NCBI GenBank assembly: GCA_037718865.1
Contig: JBBJMP010000001.1
Location: 248,001 to 312,000 of the forward strand
Direction of reading: 5' to 3'
Source: JADCRZ01 sp037718865
Lineage (GTDB): Bacteria; Bacteroidota; Bacteroidia; Chitinophagales; Chitinophagaceae
Length of the DNA stretch: 64,000 nt
Shown: positions 36,954-47,300 of the stretch, piece after piece
How positions within the stretch are numbered: the first letter of the stretch is position 1
How the letters are laid out: the number at the start of each line of letters is the position of its first letter
Notes under the pieces: generated by a model
Database searches by the model: none
What the model was told of the DNA's origin: nothing
Seen by the model: the letters and a program-made list of their open reading frames with translations, nothing else
Position numbers and translations under genes: made by a program

Positions 36954-37757
36954 TTAAAACGCATACACTTTTATCTCACCGTCTTTCAGGCAGTATAACT
37001 GCGTAACGGAAATTTTTATCCTCGTTACACCGGCAAGATATCGATCGAGGGCCTTTACTTTCAGGGACAGGGAGCCTGGCTGGTACTGCTCTATTATTGT
37101 TTGTTTTCGCCCGAATACCTTACCGTCAACAACCTGGAAATCCTGCCATCCCAGAAGAGCCACTTTGTTCCTAAGCGACCCAAAATAGTCAAACATGAAA
37201 ACTCCTTTTTCAGGATCATATAAATAAACTATCCTGTCGTGGTCGACGATCTGAACAGGCGAAGGTGCAGCTTCCATGAATAACCTGAAATCGCCTGACT
37301 GATCAATGATTTCTCCTTCATCGTTCATTCGCTTTAAACGGGCTTCCTGCTCATCATAAACCCAGATGCCGTTATCATATGATTGGCTGATTGCCCTGGC
37401 CATAAAGATGTTCCTGTTACGCAGGTTGATGGTGTTTCGTACGTTGAGGAACCTGTCCAGCACGACGATGGTTCCAAAATCCTTATAGAATAATAATAAC
37501 TTCAACGGGTTGCCGGCATCTATGGAAGCAACCCTTCCGTATTGCCGCACATCGTTAAATACTCCGGTGGAATCACCATTGGCATTTAATTTTTTTAGTT
37601 GATTGCTCCGGCTAAGCGTATAAACGTTGCCAAGATTATCGACGGTAAAATCAACAATATCCCCTTTGATGATCTTTACCAGTTGTAAGCTATCCTGTTG
37701 CGCTAAGCAAGGTATTGCCAGGTATAAAATCAATATCGTTATCCATGTCCCTTTCAA
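36954..37757 (-). CDS. Exported beta-propeller-like protein of unknown role
   Basis: A 267-residue protein with a signal peptide (WITILILYLAIPCLAQ, about 5-20) followed by repeating beta-rich units such as DFTVDNLGNVYTLSRSNQLKKL near 36 and FGTIVVLDRFLNVRNTINLR near 95, which fit a five- to six-bladed propeller. I do not recognise a named family. The start is a TTG at 37757 that overlaps the lpxH stop as TTGA, so translation is probably coupled. Its place between lpxH and mscS suggests an envelope role, which is inference only. Confidence 0.72.
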   Translation of the reverse strand: MKGTWITILILYLAIPCLAQQDSLQLVKIIKGDIVDFTVDNLGNVYTLSRSNQLKKLNANGDSTGVFNDVRQYGRVASIDAGNPLKLLLFYKDFGTIVVLDRFLNVRNTINLRNRNIFMARAISQSYDNGIWVYDEQEARLKRMNDEGEIIDQSGDFRLFMEAAPSPVQIVDHDRIVYLYDPEKGVFMFDYFGSLRNKVALLGWQDFQVVDGKVFGRKQTIIEQYQPGSLSLKVKALDRYLAGVTRIKISVTQLYCLKDGEIKVYAF

Positions 37758-38512
37758 GCTGTGTGATATTTTAATTCCAGGTTCTCTCCGTCAAATACTG
37801 CATAGCTGTTATAGCGGATCCAGTCGCCTAAATTAATATAGCGGCTATTTTCGTTAATCCTAAAGTCGATCGGCAGGTGGCGATGGCCGAAGATGAGGTA
37901 ATCATAATGTTGTTTCTTCAGTTGTTCTTTGCTATAAATGATGAGCCATTCTTTGTCTTCTCCAAGAAAATGTTCATCGTTCTGGCCTGTAGCCTTGCGA
38001 CTTCTGCGGCTGAAGTAATTGGCTAACCCTATGCCCCATGAAGGGTGTAATATCCCGAACAACCACTGACATGTTTTACTGCGAAAGATCTTTTTTATGA
38101 ACTTATATCCATGATCCTGTGGACCTAACCCGTCGCCATGGCCGACCAAAAATATTTTATTATTAAAGGTAAACTGTGTAGGCTCAAAATAAACGGGAAT
38201 GTTCAGTTCTTTTTCAAAATAGCCCTTCATCCACATGTCATGGTTACCTACAAAAAAAGAAACCGCTACGCCGCTATCGGTAAGATCAGCTAGTTCTCCC
38301 AGGATCCGGGTATACCCCTTTGGAACAACGGTCTTATATTCATACCAGAAGTCGAACAGGTCACCTACGATAAAAATGTGTTCAGCGTCTTTTCCGGCCT
38401 GTTTCAGGAAAGCCGCGATCCGTTTTTCTCTGACCAGGCTCTCGGCATAATTAGGCGCGCCCAGGTGAAAGTCGGAGAGTAAATATATTTTTTTGCCGGG
38501 TGCCAGGGTCAT
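37754..38512 (-). CDS. lpxH: UDP-2,3-diacylglucosamine diphosphatase-like metallophosphatase
   Basis: From the ATG at 38512 the protein has 252 residues; the longer frame up to 38650 runs into the upstream lutC gene. The calcineurin-like site is complete: DFHLG near 15, GDLFDFW near 50, GNHDMW near 88, GHGDGLG near 125 and GHRHLP near 205. Enzymes of this type cleave UDP-diacylglucosamine to lipid X in lipid A synthesis at the inner membrane. The Bacteroidota version is somewhat divergent, so the exact substrate is probable, not certain. It overlaps the propeller gene by 4 bp. Confidence 0.8.
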   Translation of the reverse strand: MTLAPGKKIYLLSDFHLGAPNYAESLVREKRIAAFLKQAGKDAEHIFIVGDLFDFWYEYKTVVPKGYTRILGELADLTDSGVAVSFFVGNHDMWMKGYFEKELNIPVYFEPTQFTFNNKIFLVGHGDGLGPQDHGYKFIKKIFRSKTCQWLFGILHPSWGIGLANYFSRRSRKATGQNDEHFLGEDKEWLIIYSKEQLKKQHYDYLIFGHRHLPIDFRINENSRYINLGDWIRYNSYAVFDGENLELKYHTA

Positions 38513-38527
38513 TAATATTAATATGGA

Positions 38528-38535
38528 CAAATGTA
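38528..38535 (-). promoter_or_regulatory. Candidate -7 box for lpxH
   Basis: On the minus strand this reads TACATTTG, matching TAnnTTTG, 15 nt before the lpxH ATG and inside the lutC-lpxH gap. No TTG is at -33. It could give lpxH a second promoter inside the run. Confidence 0.35.
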
Positions 38536-38567
38536 CTTGAAAAGATAAGAGGGATTGCTTGAACTGC

Positions 38568-39212
38568 TCAGGCTTTAATAGAACCTTCATCCATAAGAAA
38601 CACATATACTTCTTTGGGTCCGTGAACACCAACCACCAGCGTTTTCTCAATGTCTGCCGTGCGGCTGGGACCCGAAGCGAAAGTGATCAGCGATGGTAGA
38701 TTCGACTGATATTTTTCCCGGAGCAGTAGCAGCGCATCTTTTATATCATATACCAACTGGTTGGTATAGGCGATGCAGATATGTATAGGTGCATAAACAC
38801 TGGCTGTCCGTCCGTTTTGCTGAGCAGCGCTTAATACAATAGTGCCCGTCCTGGCCACCAGGCATTCACAGGAAGTGAGGCTTACATCTGAATCTTTTAA
38901 TTGCAGTTCGGGCAGCAGGGGTAATGAACCTATATGGAGTATTTTCTTTAATGCCTTTTCCATACAATAGATCTTTGTCCACTCCTTATGCTGAAAGAGG
39001 TGAACAAGCCGGGCTGCCAGTTCTGCCTCATCCAGACAAAACACAAATTTTCCCTGCAGTTTTGTGAATTCTTCGGCAAATATTATTTCAAGTTCTTCAG
39101 ATGAAGGCCGGAATACAGAACTATTTCCCTCACTTAACGGAAAAGGAATAGGCGTTGATTCACTCAACGCCTTTCGTATTTTTTTAAGAATATTTTCTTT
39201 AGAAGAAGACAT
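38568..39212 (-). CDS. LUD domain protein (LutC/YkgG-like)
   Basis: From the ATG at 39212 (MSSSKENILKKIRKAL) the protein has 214 residues and is a single LUD domain; VARTGTIVLSAAQQNGR near 125 and SLITFASGPSRTADIEKTLVVGVHGPKEVYVFL near 170 are family hallmarks. LutC-type proteins support iron-sulfur lactate oxidation with LutA and LutB. Here it stands alone between ftsH and lpxH, a place that I recall as common in Bacteroidota, while lutB is 20 kb away. Whether it still serves lactate use is uncertain. A 7-bp inverted repeat lies right before its ATG. Confidence 0.82.
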   Translation of the reverse strand: MSSSKENILKKIRKALSESTPIPFPLSEGNSSVFRPSSEELEIIFAEEFTKLQGKFVFCLDEAELAARLVHLFQHKEWTKIYCMEKALKKILHIGSLPLLPELQLKDSDVSLTSCECLVARTGTIVLSAAQQNGRTASVYAPIHICIAYTNQLVYDIKDALLLLREKYQSNLPSLITFASGPSRTADIEKTLVVGVHGPKEVYVFLMDEGSIKA

Positions 39213-39273
39213 GGTGTTAATGTGCGATTTGCAAATGTGCGAATGTAACACCACTCACTCATCACTCATCACT
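39213..39273. repeat. ftsH-lutC gap made of 7-mers and a word hairpin
   Basis: On the plus strand ACTCACT, CATCACT and CATCACT (39253-39273) end exactly at the ftsH stop codon. The rest, 39213-39252, starts with GGTGTTA and ends with TAACACC, perfect complements that close a loop of TGTGCGA/TTTGCAAA/TGTGCGA words. The left arm touches the lutC start codon. Confidence 0.85.
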
Positions 39274-41370
39274 TCAACTTAACGAATGGTTAGTAGCACT
39301 GCTGTCATAAGGAGGTACTCCTTCACTTATCACGCCGTGTTCCGTGTGATTACTACCCTCTTCTTCACTCACATCAAGTGTTTTCTTTTCTTCATACGGG
39401 CGCTTACCGATCAACGCTTCCACATCACTCTGGAACAGAACTTCCCTATTCAATAATGCTTCTGCCAGCTTTCTTACCTGTTCTCTTTTTTGAGTCAGCA
39501 AAAGCTTAGTGCTCTCGTAAGCCTTTTCTATGAGCTTTCTCACCTCTTCGTCAATTAGCTTAGAGGTTTCTTCAGAATATGGTTTGGTAAAAGAATTTTC
39601 TGCCGCAGGATCATAGAAACTTACATTGCCAATTTTGTCATTCATGCCATAAACGGTAACCATGGCATAAGCCATGCGTGTGATCTGTTGAAGGTCGTTT
39701 TGGGCACCGGTAGAGATCTTACCAAAGTTCAAATCTTCACTTGCCCTGCCACCCAAGCTCATGCAGATCTGGTCAAACAACTGATCAGTATTATAGAGAT
39801 ATTGTTCCTTCGGGGTATATTGGGCATATCCCAGCGCGGCTACTCCCCTAGGCACAATGGTCACTTTCAATAATGGATATGCATGCTCAAGATACCAGCC
39901 GCAGATAGCATGACCCGCCTCATGGTAGGCAATGATCTTTTTTTCTTCCGGTGAAATGATCTTGTTTTTCTTTTCCAATCCCCCGATCACTCTATCAACC
40001 GCATCCTGAAAGTCTTCCATCTCTACGTGTTCCTTTCCTTTACGCGCAGCGATCAGGGCAGCTTCATTACAGATATTGGCAATATCTGCACCGGCAAAAC
40101 CCGGTGTTTGTTCAGCCAGCTTATGAATGTCTACTTTTGTTGAAGTCTTGATCGGTTTAAGATGTACTTTAAATATATGCTCGCGACCTTTAAGGTCAGG
40201 TTTATCAATAGAGATCTGCCTGTCGAAACGCCCAGGACGAAGTAGGGCCGTATCCAGTACATCCGGGCGATTGGTAGCTGCCAATACAATAATGCCGGTT
40301 TCACCGCTGAAGCCATCCATTTCTACCAGTAACTGGTTAAGTGTGCTTTCGCGTTCATCATTGCTCATGATGGCGTTTTTTCCCCTGGCGCGGCCGATAG
40401 CATCGATTTCATCAATAAAAATAATACAGGGTGACTTTTCCCTGGCCTGTTTAAACAGGTCGCGAACACGGCTGGCACCAACGCCGACAAACAATTCAAC
40501 AAAATCTGAACCGCTCATACTGAAAAACGGAACCTGGGCTTCACCGGCCATAGCTTTTGCGAGCAGGGTTTTACCCGTACCAGGAGGTCCGATAAGCAAG
40601 GCCCCTTTTGGGATCTTTCCTCCCAGCGCGGTATATTTTTTGGGGTTCTTTAAAAAATCGACGATCTCCATTACTTCCACTTTGGCTTCATCAAGTCCGG
40701 CAACGTCGTTAAAAGTGATGGTTACTTTTGTACCCTTATCAAATAATGTAGCTTTTGATTTCCCTATATTAAAAATCCCTCCGGGTCCTGCGCCTCCTCC
40801 TGCTCCTCCTCCCATTTTTCGCATTAACAACACCCATATCAGTACCAGGATCAATAAAGGGAGAACAAAGTTGACGATTGGAGCCAGCCAGTCTCCTTCC
40901 GGTTTGGAACGGTAAGGCACTTCCGCCACAGTTGGATGGGTAGCATAAAAATCTCTCAATTCCTTTTCGAATTCTTCCGCTTTAGTAACTGTGAATTGAA
41001 ACTGAGGGCCCTTATCCGTCGGTGTCGATAATACACCCCTTTTCCCCTTCAAAAGCTCCTTGACATACGGCTTTTCCAGACTTTCTTTTTTTATGGTTAC
41101 CCTTACCAGGTTTTTATTAGGCACAACCTCGAAACTTTCAACATCTCCGGTTGAAAGCATATCTCTGGTAAACACCAATTTATCAATGACTATGGCATCC
41201 GGAGCAAAGGAACCAATAAATTGAAACCCGATCAGGATTGCTGCAATGATACCCCATACCCAATAAATACTGAATCTAGGCCCCTTGCGTGGGGTATTAC
41301 TGTTGTTATCCTCCCTCGGCCTCATTCGCGGAAATCCTCTATCATTCTGTTTCATATCTTCTTGTGACAT
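39274..41370 (-). CDS. ftsH: ATP-dependent zinc metalloprotease FtsH
   Basis: A 698-residue membrane protease. Two helices (about 32-50 and 165-185) flank a periplasmic domain. The AAA module has GPPGTGKTLLAKA near 260, DEIDAIGRARG near 318 and NRPDVLDTALLRPGRFDRQI near 365. The peptidase has HEAGH near 483, with a third ligand in LGGRASEDLNFG. A glycine-rich stretch (GGGAGGGAGPGG) lies near 190. It degrades misfolded membrane proteins and regulatory proteins. It is upstream of lutC and 111 bp after rsfS on the same strand, an order I recall as conserved. Confidence 0.96.
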   Translation of the reverse strand: MSQEDMKQNDRGFPRMRPREDNNSNTPRKGPRFSIYWVWGIIAAILIGFQFIGSFAPDAIVIDKLVFTRDMLSTGDVESFEVVPNKNLVRVTIKKESLEKPYVKELLKGKRGVLSTPTDKGPQFQFTVTKAEEFEKELRDFYATHPTVAEVPYRSKPEGDWLAPIVNFVLPLLILVLIWVLLMRKMGGGAGGGAGPGGIFNIGKSKATLFDKGTKVTITFNDVAGLDEAKVEVMEIVDFLKNPKKYTALGGKIPKGALLIGPPGTGKTLLAKAMAGEAQVPFFSMSGSDFVELFVGVGASRVRDLFKQAREKSPCIIFIDEIDAIGRARGKNAIMSNDERESTLNQLLVEMDGFSGETGIIVLAATNRPDVLDTALLRPGRFDRQISIDKPDLKGREHIFKVHLKPIKTSTKVDIHKLAEQTPGFAGADIANICNEAALIAARKGKEHVEMEDFQDAVDRVIGGLEKKNKIISPEEKKIIAYHEAGHAICGWYLEHAYPLLKVTIVPRGVAALGYAQYTPKEQYLYNTDQLFDQICMSLGGRASEDLNFGKISTGAQNDLQQITRMAYAMVTVYGMNDKIGNVSFYDPAAENSFTKPYSEETSKLIDEEVRKLIEKAYESTKLLLTQKREQVRKLAEALLNREVLFQSDVEALIGKRPYEEKKTLDVSEEEGSNHTEHGVISEGVPPYDSSATNHSLS

Positions 41371-41481
41371 ATAAAGAAACTCTCCTTATTTCTGTTAAAT
41401 TTAATTAATGGTAAATTGTTCAAAGAAACAGGATGATTGTCGGTTAATAAACATATCAATAACAACTTCCTGAGCCTTGAA

Positions 41482-41871
41482 CTAACCTGCATGTTCTATC
41501 AGGGCAGCATCACTCCACATCTCTTCCAGGCGATAAAACTTTCTGGGTTCTGTTTGCATAACATGTACAACCACATCCACATAATCTATCAGCACCCATT
41601 GAGCCGCCTGGTAACCTTCATGTTTATAGGGAATTTCGCCACACGCTTTTGTTACTTTTTCTTCCACATATTCAGCTATGGCTTTAACCTGAGTAGTACT
41701 TGCTGCAGAACAAATGATAAAAAAATCAGATACTGCTTCGGGTATTTTACGCAGGTCCAGTGAAACTATATTATCTCCTTTCTTTTCCTGGATAGCGTGA
41801 ATGATGGTTTTAAATATCTTAGAATTCCTTGTTAATCTGGCCACACGATGACTATTACGTGCGGCTAACAT
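41482..41871 (-). CDS. rsfS: Ribosomal silencing factor RsfS
   Basis: From the ATG at 41871 the protein has 129 residues; a TTG at 41886 would add five. The RsfS/Iojap core is intact: IHAIQEKKGDNIVSLDLR near 25, SDFFIICSAASTTQVKAIAEYVEEK near 47, HEGYQAAQWVLIDYVDVVVHVM near 83 and RKFYRLEEMWSDA near 108. It binds uL14 on the large subunit and blocks joining with the small subunit when nutrients are short. It is divergent from birA and lies upstream of ftsH. Confidence 0.93.
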   Translation of the reverse strand: MLAARNSHRVARLTRNSKIFKTIIHAIQEKKGDNIVSLDLRKIPEAVSDFFIICSAASTTQVKAIAEYVEEKVTKACGEIPYKHEGYQAAQWVLIDYVDVVVHVMQTEPRKFYRLEEMWSDAALIEHAG

Positions 41872-42102
41872 AGTCAATTGTTCCAATAATCAAATCGTTT
41901 TAATAGTTACAATGTTTTAATAAAGTAGCAAAAAGTTGTTTATGATCTATTTTCCCTGACCGTCAGGTATAATCATGAAGAACTTCAGGGATTTTCATAA
42001 TAACGATCTTCCAGGAGGATTGTTATTTATTTAATTCTTGAAATATAAGAAATCCTATATTCATACCTGCCAAAAGTACAAATCTTTTGTCATTTCACTA
42101 CT

Positions 42103-42840
42103 ATGCCTACTATAGGCCATTCCTTCACCATTCTTAAAACAGTTGACAGTACCAACAACTATGCCATGGCACAGGTTCATGCTGGATCAGCACTACATGG
42201 AAACGCTTATTTTACAGTTAATCAGACGGGGGGTAAAGGCCAGCGGGGTAAAACCTGGCACAGTGCAGAAGGGCTGAATATGGCCCTTAGCCTTGTCATT
42301 GAACCTCGCCGGCTTTTACTGTCGCAGCAATTTTTATTAAGCGTTTCGATAGCCCTGGCCTGTTATAATTTAGTTAAGGAATGTGCGGGATCAGACACCT
42401 GCATTAAGTGGCCCAACGATATTTACTGGCGTGACAGAAAGGCAGGGGGCATACTAATAGAAAATGTAGTTCGGGGAACAGTGTGGCAATTTGCTATTGC
42501 AGGCATTGGCCTTAACGTCAATCAAACCGAATATTCAAGTTTAACTAATCCTGTTTCCCTAAAACAAATTACCGGTAAAACCCATGACCCGGCTCAGTTA
42601 GCCAAAGAACTATGCACTAATGCAGATGCTAAATTCAACCAGTTATGTAACGGTGAACAAGAAGTTTTGCTCGATGAATACCGTTCCGTCCTATACAAGC
42701 GCAATGAATTGGTGAAGCTAAAGCGCAACTCCGCCGTGTTCGAAACCAGGATAAAGGGAGTAAGCCGGCAAGGGCGGTTAATTACAGAAAATCAGGTTGA
42801 ACAGGAATTTGATGCAGGTGAGGTGGAATGGTTGCAATAA
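42103..42840 (+). CDS. birA: Biotin--[acetyl-CoA-carboxylase] ligase
   Basis: A 245-residue enzyme without an N-terminal helix-turn-helix, so it is a ligase only and not a repressor. Motifs are STNNYAMAQVHAG near 16, the biotinyl-AMP loop GGKGQRGKTWHS near 42, KWPNDIYWRDRKAGGILIE near 103 and IAGIGLNVNQ near 134, and a short C-terminal SH3-like domain (GVSRQGRLITE). It attaches biotin to the carboxyl carrier protein. It is divergent from rsfS. Confidence 0.92.
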   Translation: MPTIGHSFTILKTVDSTNNYAMAQVHAGSALHGNAYFTVNQTGGKGQRGKTWHSAEGLNMALSLVIEPRRLLLSQQFLLSVSIALACYNLVKECAGSDTCIKWPNDIYWRDRKAGGILIENVVRGTVWQFAIAGIGLNVNQTEYSSLTNPVSLKQITGKTHDPAQLAKELCTNADAKFNQLCNGEQEVLLDEYRSVLYKRNELVKLKRNSAVFETRIKGVSRQGRLITENQVEQEFDAGEVEWLQ

Positions 42841-42870
42841 GGGAAAAACATCGATCGTAAATGTGCAGCT

Positions 42871-43206
42871 TTATACCAAGACAATTCCTTTAAAGATGTC
42901 TTCATCACCTTCGGCCCTTCTTGCTTCAATTTCATATTTATTATTTGTATAACCTTTCCGTATGCTTTCCCATAAGTATTTCATGATAAAAGCCAGGTAT
43001 CCATGCTCGCGAAATTGCTTGATATGGGCAACCTCATGCCTTACCCACCGGTTATTTGCAATGAATTCCTGCCGGCTGGTATTGTGCAGGTGAATAGTTC
43101 TTCCAACAACAATGGCCACACGGGTAGAACCTAATTTCCAGGCAGCCCATTTAGCTATGAAAGAGTTCTCTTTGATGTAACATTCCGTGTTTTCAGCCAG
43201 ATTCAT
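42871..43206 (-). CDS. Small HExxH-like protein (DUF4157-type)
   Basis: From the ATG at 43206 the protein has 111 residues. RHEVAHIKQFREHGY near 61 contains H-E-x-x-H, the zinc-binding motif of a metallopeptidase fold, and the next helix plus EIEARRAE near 95 could supply a third acidic ligand. This matches, from memory, the small Bacteroidota DUF4157-like proteins. There is no signal peptide. Whether it cleaves peptides is unknown. It is convergent with birA, 30 bp away. A TTG at 43233 is a possible longer start. Confidence 0.72.
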   Translation of the reverse strand: MNLAENTECYIKENSFIAKWAAWKLGSTRVAIVVGRTIHLHNTSRQEFIANNRWVRHEVAHIKQFREHGYLAFIMKYLWESIRKGYTNNKYEIEARRAEGDEDIFKGIVLV

Positions 43207-43295
43207 TTCAGATGGCGAATGGATAATGAACAATTTCGGTGGAACCTGATTTTTTTCGATATACAGTGACTAATTTAGTCCTTTATATTTACTAT

Positions 43296-43526
43296 ATGCA
43301 AAATTCAGAACAAAAGGATAGTGCTGGTGGCGGCCAGGACAACATCGGGTATGAAAATACAGAAGTTCGCAGTGATCGGGACGATAAGGAAAACGGTCGT
43401 TTGGAGACCACGGAAACAGGCCTTGACGAAGGACCCCAAGAAAAAGAAGAGGATAATGCCGGGCTCAGGTCCGAATCCGGCAAAAAATCGCTTGGAAAAG
43501 AATCCGGCAATAAGGAGCAGGGTTGA
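43296..43526 (+). CDS. Possible small, charged, disordered protein
   Basis: From the ATG at 43296 the frame gives 76 residues made almost only of E, D, K, G, S, N, R and Q (for example EKEEDNAGLRSESGKK near 50). Such composition means a disordered protein if translated. I know no homologue. A second frame (43321-43632) is also open across the region, so openness alone is weak evidence. No promoter box or terminator fits it. Confidence 0.35.
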   Translation: MQNSEQKDSAGGGQDNIGYENTEVRSDRDDKENGRLETTETGLDEGPQEKEEDNAGLRSESGKKSLGKESGNKEQG

Positions 43527-43656
43527 AGACAGAGAGAGATTTTATTACGGCCGTCCCTTTATCATGTCGGTGCCGGGAAACAAAAATTCCCCGTCACAAA
43601 GACCAGGGAATTTTACGGCTCAAGGGTTATAATTATTTTGTCTGTACAGTTCCCGA

Positions 43657-44304
43657 TCAGACTATGCGCTGATTAATGGCTTTAGCCACTACTTCGGTTA
43701 AAGAGGCAACATGCAGTTTTTCATAGATTTTTTTAATATGAGAACGAACGGTTTCGTAACTGATATTTAACTGGCTGGCAATCATTTTATAACTTAATCC
43801 GTTTACCACGCAGGCCAACACTTCTTTTTCCCTGGAAGTAAGGCGGTAATCAGGGGCTTCTTCCGGTCGAATGGAAGCGGCATGCTGTTGCATTTTACCG
43901 AGCACTTTGCGTGCAATAGACGGTGACATAGGAGAACCGCCATGTTGCAGCTCCATTATAGACTCGATTAATTTGGTATTGAGATAATTTTTAAGAATAT
44001 ACCCGGATGCCCCTGCGCATATAGAATCAAAAACCCGGTCGTCGTCTTCAAATACAGTCTGCATCAATACCTGAATATGCGGAAACTCTTTTTTTATAGC
44101 TTTCACTGCTTCAATTCCAGTCATGGCAGGCATTTCTATATCCATAAGGATGATATCCGGTTTGCAATCTTTTACATCCTCCACGCAATCCAGCACGTGT
44201 GCAAAAGATCCCACCACCTGCAGGTCTTTGGAAGTGGACAACAGCAGGCTGATACTTTCCCTGATATTTCTATTGTCGTCAAATACGGCTATTCTTAAGT
44301 TCAT
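43657..44304 (-). CDS. NarL/FixJ-type response regulator
   Basis: From the ATG at 44304 the protein has 215 residues. The receiver domain (about 1-120) has the acidic pair D9-D10, the phosphate acceptor D55 in LMDIEMPAMTG and a helical end. The LuxR helix-turn-helix (about 145-210) reads LTSREKEVLACVVNGLSYKMIASQLNISYETVRSHIKKIYEKL. It should be the partner of the sensor kinase 76 bp upstream on the same strand. Targets are unknown. Confidence 0.92.
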   Translation of the reverse strand: MNLRIAVFDDNRNIRESISLLLSTSKDLQVVGSFAHVLDCVEDVKDCKPDIILMDIEMPAMTGIEAVKAIKKEFPHIQVLMQTVFEDDDRVFDSICAGASGYILKNYLNTKLIESIMELQHGGSPMSPSIARKVLGKMQQHAASIRPEEAPDYRLTSREKEVLACVVNGLSYKMIASQLNISYETVRSHIKKIYEKLHVASLTEVVAKAINQRIV

Positions 44305-44380
44305 ATGCAATGTTTACCTTATAAAAAATGCTCTTCTGACTCAAAGATGAATATAATATCTGCTTTGCACAATCACCAAA

Positions 44381-47300
44381 TTAGGTGAGGGGAAATGTCA
44401 GCATTACGGTTGTTCCTTTCAAAGGCTCAGAGGTAATGAGGCATAGGCCTTTCATTTCTTTAGCCCTCAGTTCCATGTTTCGCAGTCCGTTCCCTGACAG
44501 GGAATTAGACAGCTTGCGCTCAAGCCTTAATTTATCGAATCCGGCGCCATCATCCCGAATGACCATTTCGATGGAGTTGTGTTTTGCCCGTATGTGTACT
44601 GATCCGTTTTTACCGCCCGAATATTTGATCATATTACTGATGGACTCTTTAAATATGAGATAAAAATTTTTCCTTTTTTCCATGTCCAGGTTTATGCTTA
44701 AGATACCGGGAACATACTCAAATTGAAAATGGATACCTTTGGCCGCGAGCAATGGCCTGGCAAACGATTCCATGCGTTGCAGAATCTTTTCCATGTTGTC
44801 GTTACGCGGATTAATCGTCCATACTATATCATTCATTTCCGAAATCATTTCATTGGAAGTCAAACCGATCTTGTCCAGAACGCTGTTTAGTTCGGGCTCG
44901 TTATGTTTTTCGCTTTGTATTTTGGCAACCTGGCTATAAATAGATATACTACTTAAGGTAGACCCGACATTATCATGGAGGTCCTGTGCAATCTTATTTC
45001 GCATGGCCTGGCGTTTAACAAGCTCATTGATCCGGTAGCGGTATACGGCATATATAATTAACCCGGTCAGTACCGCACAAAGGGCATAAAACCACCAGCG
45101 TTCCCAGAATGGGGGAACAATGACTATTTCCATGGCAGCATAACTATTACTCCATGTTCCCGGGTTTGCGGTTGCCCGCACTTTAAAACGGTAATGCCCG
45201 CCGGAAATATTGGAATACGGAATTGAATTTTTTGTACCCGCATCTACCCAGTCTTTATCCACCGCTTCCAGCATATACGAATATCTTACAGTGCCGCCAC
45301 CCGAAAAATACGGCGCTGAGAAATCCACCGAGAAAAAGTTCTGATCATATTGCAATATGATCTTGTTTTGAAATATTAAATGACTATTGGAAGTATTGAA
45401 TATCTTGAAGTCTGTGAATATTACTTCAGGTTTTGCTTTCATCATTTTTATGGAATCCGGATGAAAGCTTATGAAGTAATTAATACCGGCCAGGTACATA
45501 ATGCCGTCGCTTGCTTTATAAATATATCCTTTTACCCCTCCGCTGTTTTCGATGTCAGGGAGGTGAAATGAGGTGTATGACTGAGACCTTATATCATATT
45601 TATGCAGATCGCCGTTGCTTATCATCCATACATTTCCATGATCATCTGTTTGTAATCCTTCAAGCAGGTTGTTGGTGGCCCTGATATGAAAAAATTTCCC
45701 ACTATGGGTATTAAAATAATTTAATCCACCTCCATAGGTGCTTATCCACAGGTTTGAACGATTGTCTTCCACTATATCATAAACACTGTTATTACTGATA
45801 GTTTCACGCTTTTGCGGATCGTTACGGTAATAGCGGATTGGTTCACCTTGGGAAGCTGGCCATTCGCCTAATCCTTCTTTTACATTTGCCATCCATATTT
45901 TGCCCGACTTCGACCGCATCAGTTTACGAACAAGATTATCGGCTATATTAAATTTCTGCTGTAACCACTGCGTACTGTCCTTACGGGATATCCATCTTTT
46001 TTCAACCAGGTCATAATAAGCAACATAATGGCCGTAGGGAGAGACCACCAAAGCAGGATGGGTACCGATGGTATCTCTCACTGCAGATACAATCCGGGAT
46101 TCAACCAACCTGCGCATAACCACATCTTTACTCATATTAGCCAAAGGACTAACCCTTTTTGTTTGCGGGTTGAAGGCAAAGAAACTATAGTTGGTGCCGA
46201 GATACATGCTACCATCATAATCTTTAAAAAACCGGGTTACATGCAGGGGGGTATCGTTAAAAAAAACCGGGTAATGCGAAAGTCCTTTTACCGGATCTTG
46301 CATATAAATGCCCTCGCTTGTTCCGATCCAGACCACGTTTTGACTGTCTTTATAAAAATCATAGATAATGGTTGGAACTGATGATGCCTGTTCCTTCTCC
46401 GGTTCAAGAAATTGCTGGCTGAATTGCTGCTCGAACGGACGGTAAATACTTATGCCACTATTGGTTCCAATCCAGATATTGGATAGCTGGTCTATAAATA
46501 TACAATGCACGGTATTATTCACCAGGGAGCCTTCTTTTGCTGGGTCGTGTTTGTAATTATAAAAGCGGTGCAGATTTTTATCGTATACATATAAGCCATT
46601 GTATTTGCCTCCTATCCAGAGCCGGCCCTGGGTATCTTCATTAAAGGAAATGGCTTCATCGGCCTGGAAAGAATATGTTGACGAATTATAAGAGAAAACG
46701 TCTTCCTGCCTGGTTGATGCGTTATAACGGTATAAGGCTTTATCCCAGGAACCGAACCACATGTTATTATCGCTATCCCTGAACAATGTGGTCACTACTA
46801 CATGAGGAAGCTTTAAGTAATAGTTTTCATATTTTTCCTGCACTTCTACATAACAGGTTACCGGATCAATCTTTAATATGCTTCCCCCTTCACGGCCTCC
46901 CCAAATCACTCCTTTTTCATCCATGCACAGATCGTAGACTTTTTTGCCTGCCTTAACCCTGAAATCAAAGTTTCCCGTTTTTTTATTCAACCGGATTACG
47001 GACGCGCCGCTTGTCGCCAGCCACAAGTTTCCGTATTTATCTTCAAGTATCCCGTTGATGACATTAACCGGAATGGAATTCGAATCACCCGGAACATGTT
47101 TAAACTGCCTGAACTGTTCTTTAGGCGGCAAACGGTAATCGTACCTGTTCAAACCACCGTCCTCAGTGGCAATCCAAAGGATACCCTCTTTATCCTCCAG
47201 CAGATCGGTAATGATATTTCCAGAGATGCCTGAAGAACTGGTGGGTTGATTACGAAACACGACGAACTGGTTTCCATCGAACCGGTTTAATCCATCTTCG

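Noticed and set aside
40127..40915. 262-codon plus-strand open frame
   Set aside because: It lies wholly opposite ftsH, whose motifs are complete; the translated text is low in family character and rich in S, P and T as antisense shadows are.
43321..43632. 103-codon overlapping plus-strand frame
   Set aside because: Basic, unstructured text overlapping the charged frame at 43296; no start context or homologue is evident.
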